A stretch of DNA of 64,000 nucleotides, taken from positions 157,870 to 221,869 of the forward strand of contig NZ_BMNE01000009.1 of assembly GCF_014646295.1 (NCBI RefSeq). The letters are read 5' to 3'. The position numbers and the translations under genes were made by a program. This DNA is from Nocardia rhizosphaerihabitans (lineage in GTDB: Bacteria > Actinomycetota > Actinomycetes > Mycobacteriales > Mycobacteriaceae). Under the pieces are notes generated by a model. It made no database searches, was not told the origin of the DNA, and was given only the letters and a program-made list of their open reading frames with translations. Shown here in pieces: positions 26,613 through 35,069 of the stretch. Positions within the stretch are counted from its first letter, which is position 1; each line of letters opens with the position of its first letter.

Positions 26613-27847
26613 CCGATCTTCGCAATGTCACCGGTGCGTCCATCACCTTGGACTCGGTGGTCAAACGCTACAAGGGGCAGGACAAGCCCGCGGTCGAGCG
26701 GCTCGACCTGGAGATCGATGCGGGCCACATCGTCGCCTTCGTCGGCCCGTCCGGCTGCGGCAAGACGACCACGCTGAAGATGATCAACCGGCTGATCGAG
26801 CCGACCGAAGGCCGGATCTTCATCGGCGGCCGCGACGTCACCCGGGAGGATCCCGACAAGCTGCGGCAGTCGATCGGCTACGTCATCCAGTCCGGCGGCC
26901 TGTTCCCGCACTGGTCGGTGGCCAAGAACATCGGCGCCATTCCGCGGGTGCTCGGCTGGGACAACAAGCGCATCGCCGAGCGCACCGAATACCTGCTGGA
27001 TCTGGTCGGACTCGACCCAGGCACCTTCGCCGACCGCCTGCCCAAGGACATGTCCGGTGGCCAGCAGCAGCGTGTCGGCGTTGCCCGTGCCCTCGCGGCG
27101 GACCCGCCGGTGCTGCTGATGGACGAACCGTTCGGCGCGGTCGATCCGATCACCCGGGTTCGGTTGCAGGACAGCCTGATCGCGATCCAGCACGAGCTCG
27201 GCAAGACCATCGTGATCGTCACCCACGACTTCGAGGAAGCCACCAAGCTCGGTGACAAGGTGCTCATTCTGTCCGAGGGCGGGCACGTCGAGCAGTACGC
27301 GCGCCCGGAGGAGATCCTCACCGATCCGGCGACACCGTTCGTGGAGGAATTCGTCGGGTCCGGCGCGAAATTGGCGTATCTGACGGTGTCGCGGGTGCGG
27401 GATGTCGACGTCGACCCGGTGACCACCGCGCGGATCGGGGAGTCGGCCTCGGTCGTGATCGCGCGCGCGAAAGCAGCCGGACACACGTGGGTCGTCGTGG
27501 TGGACGAGTCGGGACGGCCGCGCTCGTGGCCCTCGCTGACGGAAGTGGCGAGTAAGCCGGAGGTTTCGGACTACCTGGACCGGCGGCTGCCCGTCGTCGC
27601 GCAATCCTCGACGCTCAACGACGCGCTCGACGCCATGCTCGCCGCCAGCCAGGGCGCCACTCTCGTCACCGACGGCCGTGGCGCTGTCGTCGGCTCGCTG
27701 AGCATCGGCTCGGTGACCGACGTGATCCAGACCAAGCTCGCCGAGGGCAACGGCGTCGCCGAGGAGCCCTCCTACGAAACCTATGTCGACGGCTCCGATC
27801 CCACGCCGACGCCGGTCGTCGCCGCCGACGAACCCGGACCGGCATGA
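26609..27847 (+). CDS. ABC transporter ATP-binding protein with CBS region, OpuCA/ProV type
   Basis: A 412-residue ATPase. Walker A is GPSGCGKTT (about residues 48-56), the Q-loop YVIQSGGLFPHW, the signature DMSGGQQQRVGVARAL, Walker B PVLLMDEPFGAVDP and the switch His in IVIVTHDFEEA. After residue 250 the chain continues with a CBS-like region (VVAQSSTLNDALDAMLA, GATLVTDGRGAVVGSLSIGS), which in OpuA senses ionic strength. The tail is acidic. It is translationally coupled to both permease genes by ATGA overlaps. Confidence 0.93.
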   Translation: MTDLRNVTGASITLDSVVKRYKGQDKPAVERLDLEIDAGHIVAFVGPSGCGKTTTLKMINRLIEPTEGRIFIGGRDVTREDPDKLRQSIGYVIQSGGLFPHWSVAKNIGAIPRVLGWDNKRIAERTEYLLDLVGLDPGTFADRLPKDMSGGQQQRVGVARALAADPPVLLMDEPFGAVDPITRVRLQDSLIAIQHELGKTIVIVTHDFEEATKLGDKVLILSEGGHVEQYARPEEILTDPATPFVEEFVGSGAKLAYLTVSRVRDVDVDPVTTARIGESASVVIARAKAAGHTWVVVVDESGRPRSWPSLTEVASKPEVSDYLDRRLPVVAQSSTLNDALDAMLAASQGATLVTDGRGAVVGSLSIGSVTDVIQTKLAEGNGVAEEPSYETYVDGSDPTPTPVVAADEPGPA

Positions 27848-28581
27848 ACCGCCTGCGCCGCATCCCGATCGACGTGTGGTTCGAACCGCTCGTCATCGTG
27901 GTGATCGGGATCGGCTACCTGCTCTGGTATCGGGCCTCGACCTTCACCCCGACCGAGCAGGCCTCGCTCGGCTGGGCGAATCTCCAGACCACGATCCTCG
28001 AACACATCCGGCTCACCCTCGTCGCCACGCTGATCGTGGTCGTCGTCGCGATCCCGCTGGGAATCGCGCTCACCCGGCCCGCGTTGCAGCGGCTCGAGCC
28101 GATCGCGGTCAATATCGCCAATATCGGACAGGCCGCGCCCGCGGTCGGTCTGCTGGTGCTGTTCACCTTCTGGCTGGGCACCGGATTCCGCACGGCGGTC
28201 GTCGGTCTCGTCGTCTACGCGATCCTGCCCATCCTGCAGAACACGATCGTCGGGCTGCGGCAGGTGGATCACCGCACGATCGAGGCCGCCCGCGGCATCG
28301 GCTTCTCGGCCACCAGGACCCTGGTCCAGGTCGAGTTGCCGCTCGCGGTGCCGGTGATCCTCAACGGTGTGCGGACCGCGCTGGTCATCCTGGTCGGCAC
28401 CGCCACGCTGAGCACGTTCATCGGCGCGACCAGCCTCGGCACCCTGATCACCACCGGTGTCACCCTGTTCCTGCCCAAGCTGCTGATCTCCGGTGCCGTG
28501 CTCGTCGGGCTGCTGGCGTTGATCATCGACTGGCTCGGCAGGCTCGTCGAACTTGCCGCGACCCCGCGAGGTATCTCATGA
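27844..28581 (+). CDS. ABC transporter permease, OpuCD/ProW type
   Basis: A 245-residue second permease of the same importer, with hydrophobic segments LVIVVIGIGYLLWY, LVATLIVVVVAIPLGIALT, PAVGLLVLFTFWLGTGF, LVILVGTATLSTFIGATSLG and LLISGAVLVGLLALIIDWLG. The EAA loop is DHRTIEAARGIGFSATRTL. Two different permeases around one ATPase is the OpuC/OpuB layout. It overlaps the ATPase gene at ATGA and overlaps the substrate-binding protein gene at its end. Confidence 0.9.
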   Translation: MNRLRRIPIDVWFEPLVIVVIGIGYLLWYRASTFTPTEQASLGWANLQTTILEHIRLTLVATLIVVVVAIPLGIALTRPALQRLEPIAVNIANIGQAAPAVGLLVLFTFWLGTGFRTAVVGLVVYAILPILQNTIVGLRQVDHRTIEAARGIGFSATRTLVQVELPLAVPVILNGVRTALVILVGTATLSTFIGATSLGTLITTGVTLFLPKLLISGAVLVGLLALIIDWLGRLVELAATPRGIS

Positions 28582-29552
28582 GACGAGCGCGGCTGGTCAC
28601 GCTGATGTCCGCGCTCGCGGCGACGCTGCTCGTCGGGTGCGGTCTGGTGAGCTCGTCGGGGACCTTCCACGACGCGAGCCTGCCCGGCGGTGAACGGCCG
28701 CTGGACGGCGCGAAGCTGGTCGTCACGTCGAAGAGCTTCACCGAGGGTGTGCTGCTCGGCAAGATCACCGCGACCTATCTGGCCGCGGCGGGTGCGTCGG
28801 TCACCGATCTGACCGGAGCGCCGGGTTCGGCCTCCTCGCGCCAGGCCCAGCTCAACGGCGACGCCGACGTGCTGTGGGAATACACCGGCACCGGCTGGGT
28901 CAACTACCACAACGAGACCGAGACGATCGCCGACCCGCAGGAACTCTGGCAGCGCGTCCACGACATCGAAAAGCGCGACTACGACCTCGAATGGCTCGCG
29001 CCGGCCAACTTCAACGACACCTACGCCTTCGCCGCGTCGACACCGACCGCCGACCGGCTCGGCGTGCGGTCGCTGTCGGATGTGGCCGCGCTCCCGGTCG
29101 CCGACCGCACCTTCTGCGTCGACGACGAATTCTTCAGCCGCTCCGACGGTTTCATTCCCATGCTGGCGAAATACGGTATCCCCTACAACGATCCGAACGG
29201 CGTCCCCGCGGGCAACGTCACCAGAATGGACGCCGGCGTCGTCTACACCGCGACCGCCAAGAGCGCCCCGTGCCATTTCGGCATGGTCTACACCACCGAC
29301 GGCCGGGTCAAGAACCTGAACCTGCGCGTCCTCGACGACGACAAGAAGTTCTTCCTCCCCTACAGCGGCACCGCTGTGGTCCGCGGCACTGTCATCGAGG
29401 CCAACCCCCAGTTGCGCCCCCTGCTCGGCACCATTTCCGAACGCCTCACCGACGACCTCATGCAGGAACTCAACGGCCGCGTCGATATCGACGGCGAAGA
29501 CCCCGCCGACGTCGCCTACGACTGGCTGAAAAGCGAGAACCTGATCGAATAG
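28578..29552 (+). CDS. ABC transporter substrate-binding lipoprotein, OpuCC/OsmF type
   Basis: A 324-residue exported lipoprotein. The signal peptide ends in the lipobox LLVGC (Cys at about residue 22), so it is anchored to the outer face of the membrane. The OpuAC-type binding domain begins LVVTSKSFTEGVLLGKITA and includes GDADVLWEYTGTGWVNY and FNDTYAFAAST, the aromatic box region for quaternary amines. It is the last gene of the four-gene importer operon. Confidence 0.92.
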   Translation: MRRARLVTLMSALAATLLVGCGLVSSSGTFHDASLPGGERPLDGAKLVVTSKSFTEGVLLGKITATYLAAAGASVTDLTGAPGSASSRQAQLNGDADVLWEYTGTGWVNYHNETETIADPQELWQRVHDIEKRDYDLEWLAPANFNDTYAFAASTPTADRLGVRSLSDVAALPVADRTFCVDDEFFSRSDGFIPMLAKYGIPYNDPNGVPAGNVTRMDAGVVYTATAKSAPCHFGMVYTTDGRVKNLNLRVLDDDKKFFLPYSGTAVVRGTVIEANPQLRPLLGTISERLTDDLMQELNGRVDIDGEDPADVAYDWLKSENLIE

Positions 29553-29577
29553 GCGGCGCTACCGGCCGATCCGGGGC

Positions 29578-30117
29578 TCAGGCCAGGTAGGTGCCGAGTT
29601 GGGGAACGGCTTCGGCGGCATGCTGCGCCTGCATCGGCTCGCCGATCAGGGTGAACACCCAATCGCCGTGGGGGCGATGGAGTTTGCCGAGGACGAAGCC
29701 GGTGTGGTCGCGAGCGGCGCCCAGGTCGATGTGGGCCAGTTCGGTGCCGGTGACATTGTCGGCGATGCGGCAGAAGCCGTTGTCGATCTCGCCGAACCGC
29801 TGCCCGGTGTAGCAGGTGACGAGGAAGACGACAGTGGAGATGTCGGGGCTGAGCTGGGTAATGTCGACGACGATGACTTCGTTGTCGCCGTCGCCGTCTC
29901 CGGTGACGCTGTCACCGAGGTGGCGCACGGCGCCGTCGCGGGAGATCAACTGGTCGTGGAATGCGGCGTCGACGAAACGGTCGGCGGCGAAAGACAGTGC
30001 CGCGGCGTTGAGGTCGATGTCGGTGCCGCGGGGGACGACGGTGCCTGCCGGCTGGGCTGGGTCCCAGCCCAGCCCCATGGTGACGTGGGTGAGGGTGTTG
30101 GTGTGTGCTCCGGTCAT
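29578..30117 (-). CDS. terD: TerD family protein
   Basis: A 179-residue TerD-domain protein (tellurium resistance/stress). Calcium-binding and family motifs are GLGWDPAQPAGT, DIDLNAAALSF, HLGDSVTGDGDGDNEVIVVD (usually TGEGDGDDE) and FCRIADNVTGTELAHIDLG. TerD proteins bind calcium and act in chemical stress or phage-related responses. Here it stands alone without other ter genes. The extra 5-residue insertion near the N-terminus is minor. It is convergent with the ABC operon. Confidence 0.9.
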   Translation of the reverse strand: MTGAHTNTLTHVTMGLGWDPAQPAGTVVPRGTDIDLNAAALSFAADRFVDAAFHDQLISRDGAVRHLGDSVTGDGDGDNEVIVVDITQLSPDISTVVFLVTCYTGQRFGEIDNGFCRIADNVTGTELAHIDLGAARDHTGFVLGKLHRPHGDWVFTLIGEPMQAQHAAEAVPQLGTYLA

Positions 30118-30234
30118 GCGGTACTCCTAGTCGAGCGGTGACGAATCGAACCCGCCCGACCGTGTGCGAGACCGACCGGGTTCCCGAGGCACCTACCCGT
30201 AAACATGCCGCAAAAACCACTGCGGGAGTTCAGC

Positions 30235-31137
30235 TCACGTCATGTCGGTCGGTGGCGCGTCGTCGGTCCGGCGGTAGAACTCGATCTGGTCGGCGACTAC
30301 ACGTCGGCGCAACTCCGGGTCGGTGTAGAAGGTGAAATGTGTGCCGGGGTAGATCCGCAGCTCGCCATGCGGCGCGCGATCGGCCAGCGCGCGGCTGTTT
30401 TCCAGCGGTGTCTCCTGGTCGTCGGCGGCGACGCAGACCAGAAGCGGGCAGGACAGGCGGGCGGCGGACTCGGCCGGGTGGTAGCGCATCATCTGCAGGA
30501 GGGCGCGCGGCGCGATGCTGTTGCGCCACAGTGTTTCTCCGCTGCCGGTCAGGGTCCGGATATGCTCCTCGGCCTCCGGTGTCGCGGTGACGGCCAGGTC
30601 GCCGGGATGGCCGACCATCGGGATGTAGTACGGCCGCATCCCGAGTTTGCCGCGCACGGTATCCCAGGCGATCGCGCCGAGCAGCTTCAGGGTGTCACCG
30701 GTCGAGCGGCCCGCCACGCGGTCGGGAAATCCGTTGAACGGGATCTGCGCGACGACGGCCGCGATGTGGGGATCCGTTGCGGCGACGGTGATCACGTGGG
30801 CTCCGCCCAGCGAGTTCCCCCACAGGAAGATCCGGTCGGGGTCGATGCGCTCGTGGCCGCGGGCGAAGGCGACCGCGGCGCGGATGTCGTCGAGTTGACC
30901 GGCGATGTCGGGCACCTGGCGCGGTTCGCCGTCGCTCTCGCCGAAGCCGCGGTAGTCGAAGACCAACGCTGCCGAGCCTGCCGCGGCGAACATCTCGGCG
31001 TAGTCGAAGAGCCGGTCCATCGTTCCGCTGAAGCCGTGACACAGCACCACACACGGCACCGGCCCTGAATCGGCGGGCAAGTAGAGGTAGCCGGTACACC
31101 GGACGCCGGCTACCGGGAAGGACACTGTGGTTCGCAT
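30235..31137 (-). CDS. Alpha/beta hydrolase
   Basis: A 300-residue alpha/beta-fold hydrolase. The oxyanion strand is VVLCHGFSGTMDRLFDYAE, the nucleophile elbow is WGNSLGGAH, the acid is in VCVAADDQETPLEN and the catalytic His in YPGTHFTFYTDPELRR. It resembles dienelactone-hydrolase or X-Pro peptidase-like esterases. The start at 31137 is preferred over 31221, which would cross both operators. It is divergent from the TetR gene and is probably its target. Confidence 0.85.
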   Translation of the reverse strand: MRTTVSFPVAGVRCTGYLYLPADSGPVPCVVLCHGFSGTMDRLFDYAEMFAAAGSAALVFDYRGFGESDGEPRQVPDIAGQLDDIRAAVAFARGHERIDPDRIFLWGNSLGGAHVITVAATDPHIAAVVAQIPFNGFPDRVAGRSTGDTLKLLGAIAWDTVRGKLGMRPYYIPMVGHPGDLAVTATPEAEEHIRTLTGSGETLWRNSIAPRALLQMMRYHPAESAARLSCPLLVCVAADDQETPLENSRALADRAPHGELRIYPGTHFTFYTDPELRRRVVADQIEFYRRTDDAPPTDMT

Positions 31138-31161
31138 ACGGATCAACCCCGCGGGAATAGA

Positions 31162-31176
31162 CTTACTGTCGGTAAG
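31162..31176. promoter_or_regulatory. Operator 1 between hydrolase and TetR genes (CTTAC-N5-GTAAG)
   Basis: CTTAC and GTAAG form a perfect 5-bp inverted repeat with a 5-base spacer (TGTCG), a shape seen in TetR-family operators. It lies 25 bases upstream of the hydrolase ATG. Confidence 0.55.
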
Positions 31177-31192
31177 CACTCTAGCGAAAAGA

Positions 31193-31207
31193 CTGACCAT
31201 TGGTAAG
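31193..31207. promoter_or_regulatory. Operator 2 (CTGAC-N5-GTAAG)
   Basis: The same 15-base element with one mismatch. Its centre is 31 bases from operator 1, about three helical turns. It overlaps an in-frame ATG at 31200, which argues for the later start at 31215 for the TetR gene and suggests autorepression. Confidence 0.5.
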
Positions 31208-31214
31208 TGATTCG

Positions 31215-31916
31215 ATGACATCGGAGCGGATCCTGGCCGCGGCGCGGGTCCTGTTCGCCGCCCGCGGTTACCGGGCCACCTCGATGCAGGCCATCGCCGA
31301 CGAGGTCGGCATCACCAAAGCCGCCCTCTACTACCACTTCGACGCCAAAGACGAGATTCTGCACCAGCTCACGGTGCCGCTGCTGGACGAGCTCGAAGCG
31401 ACACTGGCCGCCGCCGAAGCAGGCGCCGATCCCGACGAGGTGCGATGGCGGGCGATCGAAGGCTACGTCGATGTCCACCTGCGCCATCGGCACACGCTGA
31501 CGATGCTCGTCAAAGACATGACGTTGCTGGTGCAGGCGCCGGTAGCCGACCGGTTCCGGGCCGCGATCGCCTTGGCCAACGACTTGGTCGCCGGCCCGGA
31601 CGACAGGATCGAGAACAGGGTGCTGGCCTGTCAGGTGGTCGCCGGTCTGGCCGACCCGGTGGTGCTGTTCCGGGACGTACCGACCGACACCCTCCGCGGG
31701 CTGATCCTGGACGGTGCGCGGGCGCTGCTCGGGGAGCCCGCGCGGCCTCGGCCCCGCGGCCGCGCCCGAGGCCGCAACGGTGGACGGCCCGCCGCGCTCA
31801 CCGACGAGCAGGTCGGACAGGCGCGTTCGCTCTATCTGGCGGGCGGTACCGCCGAGGAGATCGCCGACCGATTCGGTGTCTCCCGGGCGACCATCTACCG
31901 CCATCTCAAAAACTGA
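31215..31916 (+). CDS. TetR regulator with an extra C-terminal resolvase-type helix-turn-helix
   Basis: The N-terminal 50 residues are a standard TetR DNA-binding domain (RILAAARVLFAARGYRATSM, ADEVGITKAALYYHFDAKDE). A helical ligand domain follows. After residue 180 a basic linker (RPRPRGRARGRNGGRP) leads into AALTDEQVGQARSLYLAGGT and AEEIADRFGVSRATIYRHLK, which is the Hin/resolvase-type helix-turn-helix with the GRP arm. Two DNA-binding domains of different origin in one chain is unusual for TetR proteins. The 233-residue length fits the fusion. The ATG at 31215 was chosen because the in-frame ATG at 31200 lies within operator 2. Confidence 0.88.
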   Translation: MTSERILAAARVLFAARGYRATSMQAIADEVGITKAALYYHFDAKDEILHQLTVPLLDELEATLAAAEAGADPDEVRWRAIEGYVDVHLRHRHTLTMLVKDMTLLVQAPVADRFRAAIALANDLVAGPDDRIENRVLACQVVAGLADPVVLFRDVPTDTLRGLILDGARALLGEPARPRPRGRARGRNGGRPAALTDEQVGQARSLYLAGGTAEEIADRFGVSRATIYRHLKN

Positions 31917-32037
31917 TGATTATGAGAATAGATTTCGCGACAGGCGACCAAAGCTGTGAACCATGTCATGTCGCGTCACATCGGGCGCTGCTCGCTCGTC
32001 CTGGGAGTAGTCATCCCGTCGAGAAGAAGGCGCCCCC

Positions 32038-32958
32038 ATGAGTATTCGAACGCTGTCCACCCGCCTCGCGCTGGCAACCGCTGCGGTTCTCGCCGCGATC
32101 GCCGTGCCGGTGGCCCACGCCGACGGGCCTGACGGCTCGCCGTATCTGAGTCGCATCGGGTCCCACTACGCCGAGACCGATCTCGCCCGATTCCACTACA
32201 CGCGGACCGGGACCGGCTCACCCGTCGTGCTGATCGCCGGCGGCGGATTGTGGGGCTATTCCTGGCGAGACGTCGTTCCGGCACTGGCTGCCGAGCACAC
32301 GGTGTATGCCGTCGACCTGCCCAGTCAGGGCTACACCGAGGTGCATCGCGAGGACTTCGCCTACGACCTGCCCGCGATGTCGGAAGCCATCGAGGCATTT
32401 TTCGATGCCGTCGGACTGGAGCGGGCGGCCATCGCCGGGCACTCGTGGGGCGGCGCCTGGAGTCTGTACTTCGCACAACAGCATCCGGATCGAGTCGAGC
32501 GACTGGTTCTGCTCGATTCGCCCGGCATCGACGCCGAAAAGGCGCCTGTCACACCGTTGTTCACCACTCCGCTGCTCGGTGAGCTGGCCACGAATCTCAC
32601 CACTCGCGACCTCTACGCCGACAACATCCGCGGCACCTTCCAGCATCGGCACCTGGTCACCGACGAGGTGATCGACGAGCTGTACGCGCCGTTCTCCCGA
32701 CCGGCCAATCGCGCCGGATTCCTGTCGCTGTGGCGCAATCTGGACTACCGGCTCACCGACGCCGGGCTCGCCGAGGTGACCGCGCCGACTCTCGTCCTGT
32801 GGGGCGAGCGGGACAGTTGGCTCCCCACATCCCAAGCCCACCAGCTGGCCGCGCGGATCCCGGAGGCGACGGCGACCGTTGTCCCCGGCTGCGGGCACAC
32901 CGTCCATGAGGACTGCCCGGCGCAGGTCAACCCGGTGCTGACAGCGTTCCTGCGCTGA
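32038..32958 (+). CDS. Secreted alpha/beta hydrolase
   Basis: A 306-residue hydrolase with an export signal (RLALATAAVLAAIAVPVAHA, cleavage after AHA near residue 28). The fold landmarks are VVLIAGGGLWGYSWRDVVPA, the nucleophile elbow GHSWGGAW, the acid in LVLWGERDSWLP and the catalytic His in VPGCGHTVHEDCP. It resembles haloalkane-dehalogenase/epoxide-hydrolase-like esterases. It is 121 bases downstream of the TetR fusion gene and may be separately transcribed. Confidence 0.85.
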   Translation: MSIRTLSTRLALATAAVLAAIAVPVAHADGPDGSPYLSRIGSHYAETDLARFHYTRTGTGSPVVLIAGGGLWGYSWRDVVPALAAEHTVYAVDLPSQGYTEVHREDFAYDLPAMSEAIEAFFDAVGLERAAIAGHSWGGAWSLYFAQQHPDRVERLVLLDSPGIDAEKAPVTPLFTTPLLGELATNLTTRDLYADNIRGTFQHRHLVTDEVIDELYAPFSRPANRAGFLSLWRNLDYRLTDAGLAEVTAPTLVLWGERDSWLPTSQAHQLAARIPEATATVVPGCGHTVHEDCPAQVNPVLTAFLR

Positions 32959-32964
32959 ACTCGG

Positions 32965-33789
32965 TCACCCTGCCCGACGGCTCAGGTGTTCCCACTTCGC
33001 GGTTTCGGCGGTACGGGCCTGGACGAGCTGCTGGACCATGTCGTAGGCGGCATCGCCGAGGATGACTCGCTTGGGCGGTTCGGGCAGGTTCACGATGTCC
33101 AGTACGGCCGAGGCCGCCAGTGCGGGGTCGGCGTCCTCGGATTCGCTCCACATGTCGTCGAGCCAGGTGCGCAGTGGGGCATAGGCGGGATTCTGTTCCG
33201 TCATCGTCAATCCGGCGGTGAACAGGCCGGTTTCGTAGCCGCCGGGCTGCAGGATCGTCACCTTGATGCCGAACCGCTCGACCTCCATCGCCAGCGCTTC
33301 GCTCATGCTGTCGAGTGCGGCCTTTCCCGCGCCGTAGAGGCCGGTCGCGGCGAATCCTCCAGCGGATCCCATCGAGGAGACCTGGAGGATGTGCCCCGAG
33401 CCCTGCTCGCGCAGTCGGGGCACCACCGCCTGGCTCACCCAGAGGGCGCCGAAGAGGTTTGTGTCCAGGTGGGCTCTGGCCTGTTCCTCGGTGATCTCTT
33501 CGATCATGCCGAGGACCACACCGCCCGCGTTGTTCACCACGACGTCGATCCGGCCGAACGCCGCGAAGGCCCGTTCCACGCCGCGCTCGACTGCCGCACG
33601 GTCGGAAACGTCGAGGTCGAAGGCGACCAGTCGGCCCTCGGCATTCAGATCCGCCAGCGGCGTGACGTCACGGGAGACGGCGACGACGCGATCCCCGGCC
33701 GCGAGTGCGGCCTCGGTGAAGGCGCGGCCGAGGCCGCGGGAGGCGCCGGTGATGAACCAGGTGCGGGGTTCGTGGTGTGCACGCGTCAT
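32965..33789 (-). CDS. SDR family oxidoreductase
   Basis: A 274-residue short-chain dehydrogenase: FITGASRGLGRAF, VSRDVTPLADL, VVNNAGGVVLGMIEE, the catalytic Ser in QVSSMGSAGG, and YGAGKAALD with Tyr and Lys. The C-terminal region resembles oxidoreductases often paired with TetR regulators. It is divergent from the TetR gene at 33910, and two palindromic sites lie between them. It is convergent with the secreted hydrolase gene, 6 bases apart. Confidence 0.88.
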   Translation of the reverse strand: MTRAHHEPRTWFITGASRGLGRAFTEAALAAGDRVVAVSRDVTPLADLNAEGRLVAFDLDVSDRAAVERGVERAFAAFGRIDVVVNNAGGVVLGMIEEITEEQARAHLDTNLFGALWVSQAVVPRLREQGSGHILQVSSMGSAGGFAATGLYGAGKAALDSMSEALAMEVERFGIKVTILQPGGYETGLFTAGLTMTEQNPAYAPLRTWLDDMWSESEDADPALAASAVLDIVNLPEPPKRVILGDAAYDMVQQLVQARTAETAKWEHLSRRAG

Positions 33790-33808
33790 GCGCGGCTCCT
33801 CTCGCTGG

Positions 33809-33829
33809 AACGAGACGGTTCGTCTCGTT
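33809..33829. promoter_or_regulatory. Operator 1 between SDR and TetR genes
   Basis: AACGAGACG and CGTCTCGTT form a perfect 9-bp inverted repeat with a 3-base spacer. It lies 20 bases upstream of the SDR start codon, in the core promoter region. Confidence 0.6.
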
Positions 33830-33868
33830 GACGATGACGATCATGCGCCGACGCGCTTCGCTTGTCAA

Positions 33869-33889
33869 GACGAGACGTACCGTTCCGTT
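33869..33889. promoter_or_regulatory. Operator 2, degenerate copy
   Basis: GACGAGACG-TAC-CGTTCCGTT matches operator 1 in 15 of 18 arm bases and lies about 20 bases upstream of the TetR start. Placement at both promoters is the usual layout for a TetR repressor that controls itself and its divergent target. Confidence 0.5.
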
Positions 33890-33909
33890 ATTGGATAGGA
33901 TCTGTGCTC

Positions 33910-34509
33910 ATGGTCAGAACCATGCCCGACCGCACCCGCCGCAGCGAGCGATCCCGGGTGGCGATCCTCGACGCCACCCGCGAACTCATCGGCGAGATCG
34001 AGTACGCGAAGCTGACGATCGAGGCCATCGCGGCGCGTGCCGGAGTCGGCAAGCAGACGATCTACCGGTGGTGGCCGTCCAAGGGCGCTGTGGTCTTCGA
34101 TGCCCTGCTGGCCGCGGCCGAGAATCCCGACGGCGGTGGTATCGAATTGCCGGACACCGGCGATATCGCCGCCGACCTGACCACGGTGCTGCGCGCGACC
34201 GCCGCCGAGTTCACCGACCCCGAGTTCGCCGCCCCGATCCGGGCATTGACGACCGAGATGCTCAATGACGCCGATCTCGCCGCCGTCTATCGCGAGCGCA
34301 TGGACGAACCGATGCGTGCGGCCAAGAAGCGGCGGCTGGAGAGTGCGCGGCGCGCCGGCCAGATCCACGCCGACGCCGATCTGGATCTGATCGTCGACAT
34401 GCTCTACGGGCCGCTGACCCAGCGATGGCTACAGCGTTCCGGTGGCCTCGACGACGAGTTCGCCGACGCCTTGGTCGCTGCGGTGCTACGCGCGTTCGAC
34501 CCCGATTGA
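33910..34509 (+). CDS. TetR family transcriptional regulator
   Basis: A 199-residue repressor. The helix-turn-helix reads VAILDATRELIGEIEYAKLT and IEAIAARAGVGKQTIYRWWP, the GKQTIYRWW variant common in actinobacteria. The C-terminal domain (TetR_C_11-like) has AEFTDPEFAAPIRALTTEML and LDLIVDMLYGPLTQRWL. ATG at 33910 was chosen; an in-frame GTG at 33904 and an ATG at 33922 are alternatives, and the far upstream ATG at 33862 would overlap operator 2. It is divergent from the SDR gene. Confidence 0.9.
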   Translation: MVRTMPDRTRRSERSRVAILDATRELIGEIEYAKLTIEAIAARAGVGKQTIYRWWPSKGAVVFDALLAAAENPDGGGIELPDTGDIAADLTTVLRATAAEFTDPEFAAPIRALTTEMLNDADLAAVYRERMDEPMRAAKKRRLESARRAGQIHADADLDLIVDMLYGPLTQRWLQRSGGLDDEFADALVAAVLRAFDPD

Positions 34510-34684
34510 CGCGATGCGACGATGATGCCGACGCTCAATCTTGTGGATATCTATGACGATTCGGCGAATGCTGCGGAGGAAGGTCAAAACCTGCGCGGAC
34601 TATGATTGCTTCCGGAGTTTCCTGTGATCTGATCGAGATGTCCCCGAGATGGGGATGTTTCACAGAATGCAATCGAGGAACTGT

Positions 34685-34852
34685 ATGAACGCCAGAACTG
34701 CTCGTCCGCTCGCCGTCGCCGCGTTGGTGCTGTCCGCGGGCGCCCTGAGTGTCGGTACCGCCACCGCGGCTTCCCCTGCCCCCGTTGCGGGTTCGGTGGA
34801 AGTGTGTCTGCCTCTCCCGGTCGGCCCGATCGAGCTCAGCCTGTGCCTCTGA
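34685..34852 (+). CDS. Small secreted peptide with two cysteines (55 aa)
   Basis: MNARTARPLAVAALVLSAGA begins a signal peptide with a likely cleavage after TATAA near residue 29. The mature peptide has only about 26 residues and ends VCLPLPVGPIELSLCL, so two Cys 13 residues apart could form a disulfide loop at the C-terminus. GAGGAA lies 4 bases before the ATG. A 13-bp hairpin follows the stop. The function is unknown. The size and Cys spacing suggest a secreted signalling, surface or antimicrobial peptide, but this is only a guess. Confidence 0.65.
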   Translation: MNARTARPLAVAALVLSAGALSVGTATAASPAPVAGSVEVCLPLPVGPIELSLCL

Positions 34853-34870
34853 CCGGCTAGCCGAAGTGCC

Positions 34871-34908
34871 CCCGGTGGTGGCGGAAACGTTCATTCGCCA
34901 CCACCGGG
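34871..34908 (+). terminator. Strong hairpin after the secreted-peptide gene
   Basis: CCCGGTGGTGGCG pairs perfectly with CGCCACCACCGGG around a 12-base loop, 18 bases beyond the stop codon. No T-run follows. Confidence 0.6.
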
Positions 34909-35069
34909 TGGCAGGCTCGGGGGCGATCGAACCGTCCGATGGTGTTGTCGGAATCCATAATTGATCCGGATTTCCGTTGCTGTTTATCACAAGCGAAGCC
35001 AGGACGGCGGTTTGTGGTACACGGTAGATTGGGGGCTTGCCCAGTGATCTGGGTTGGGAAGGATTCATC

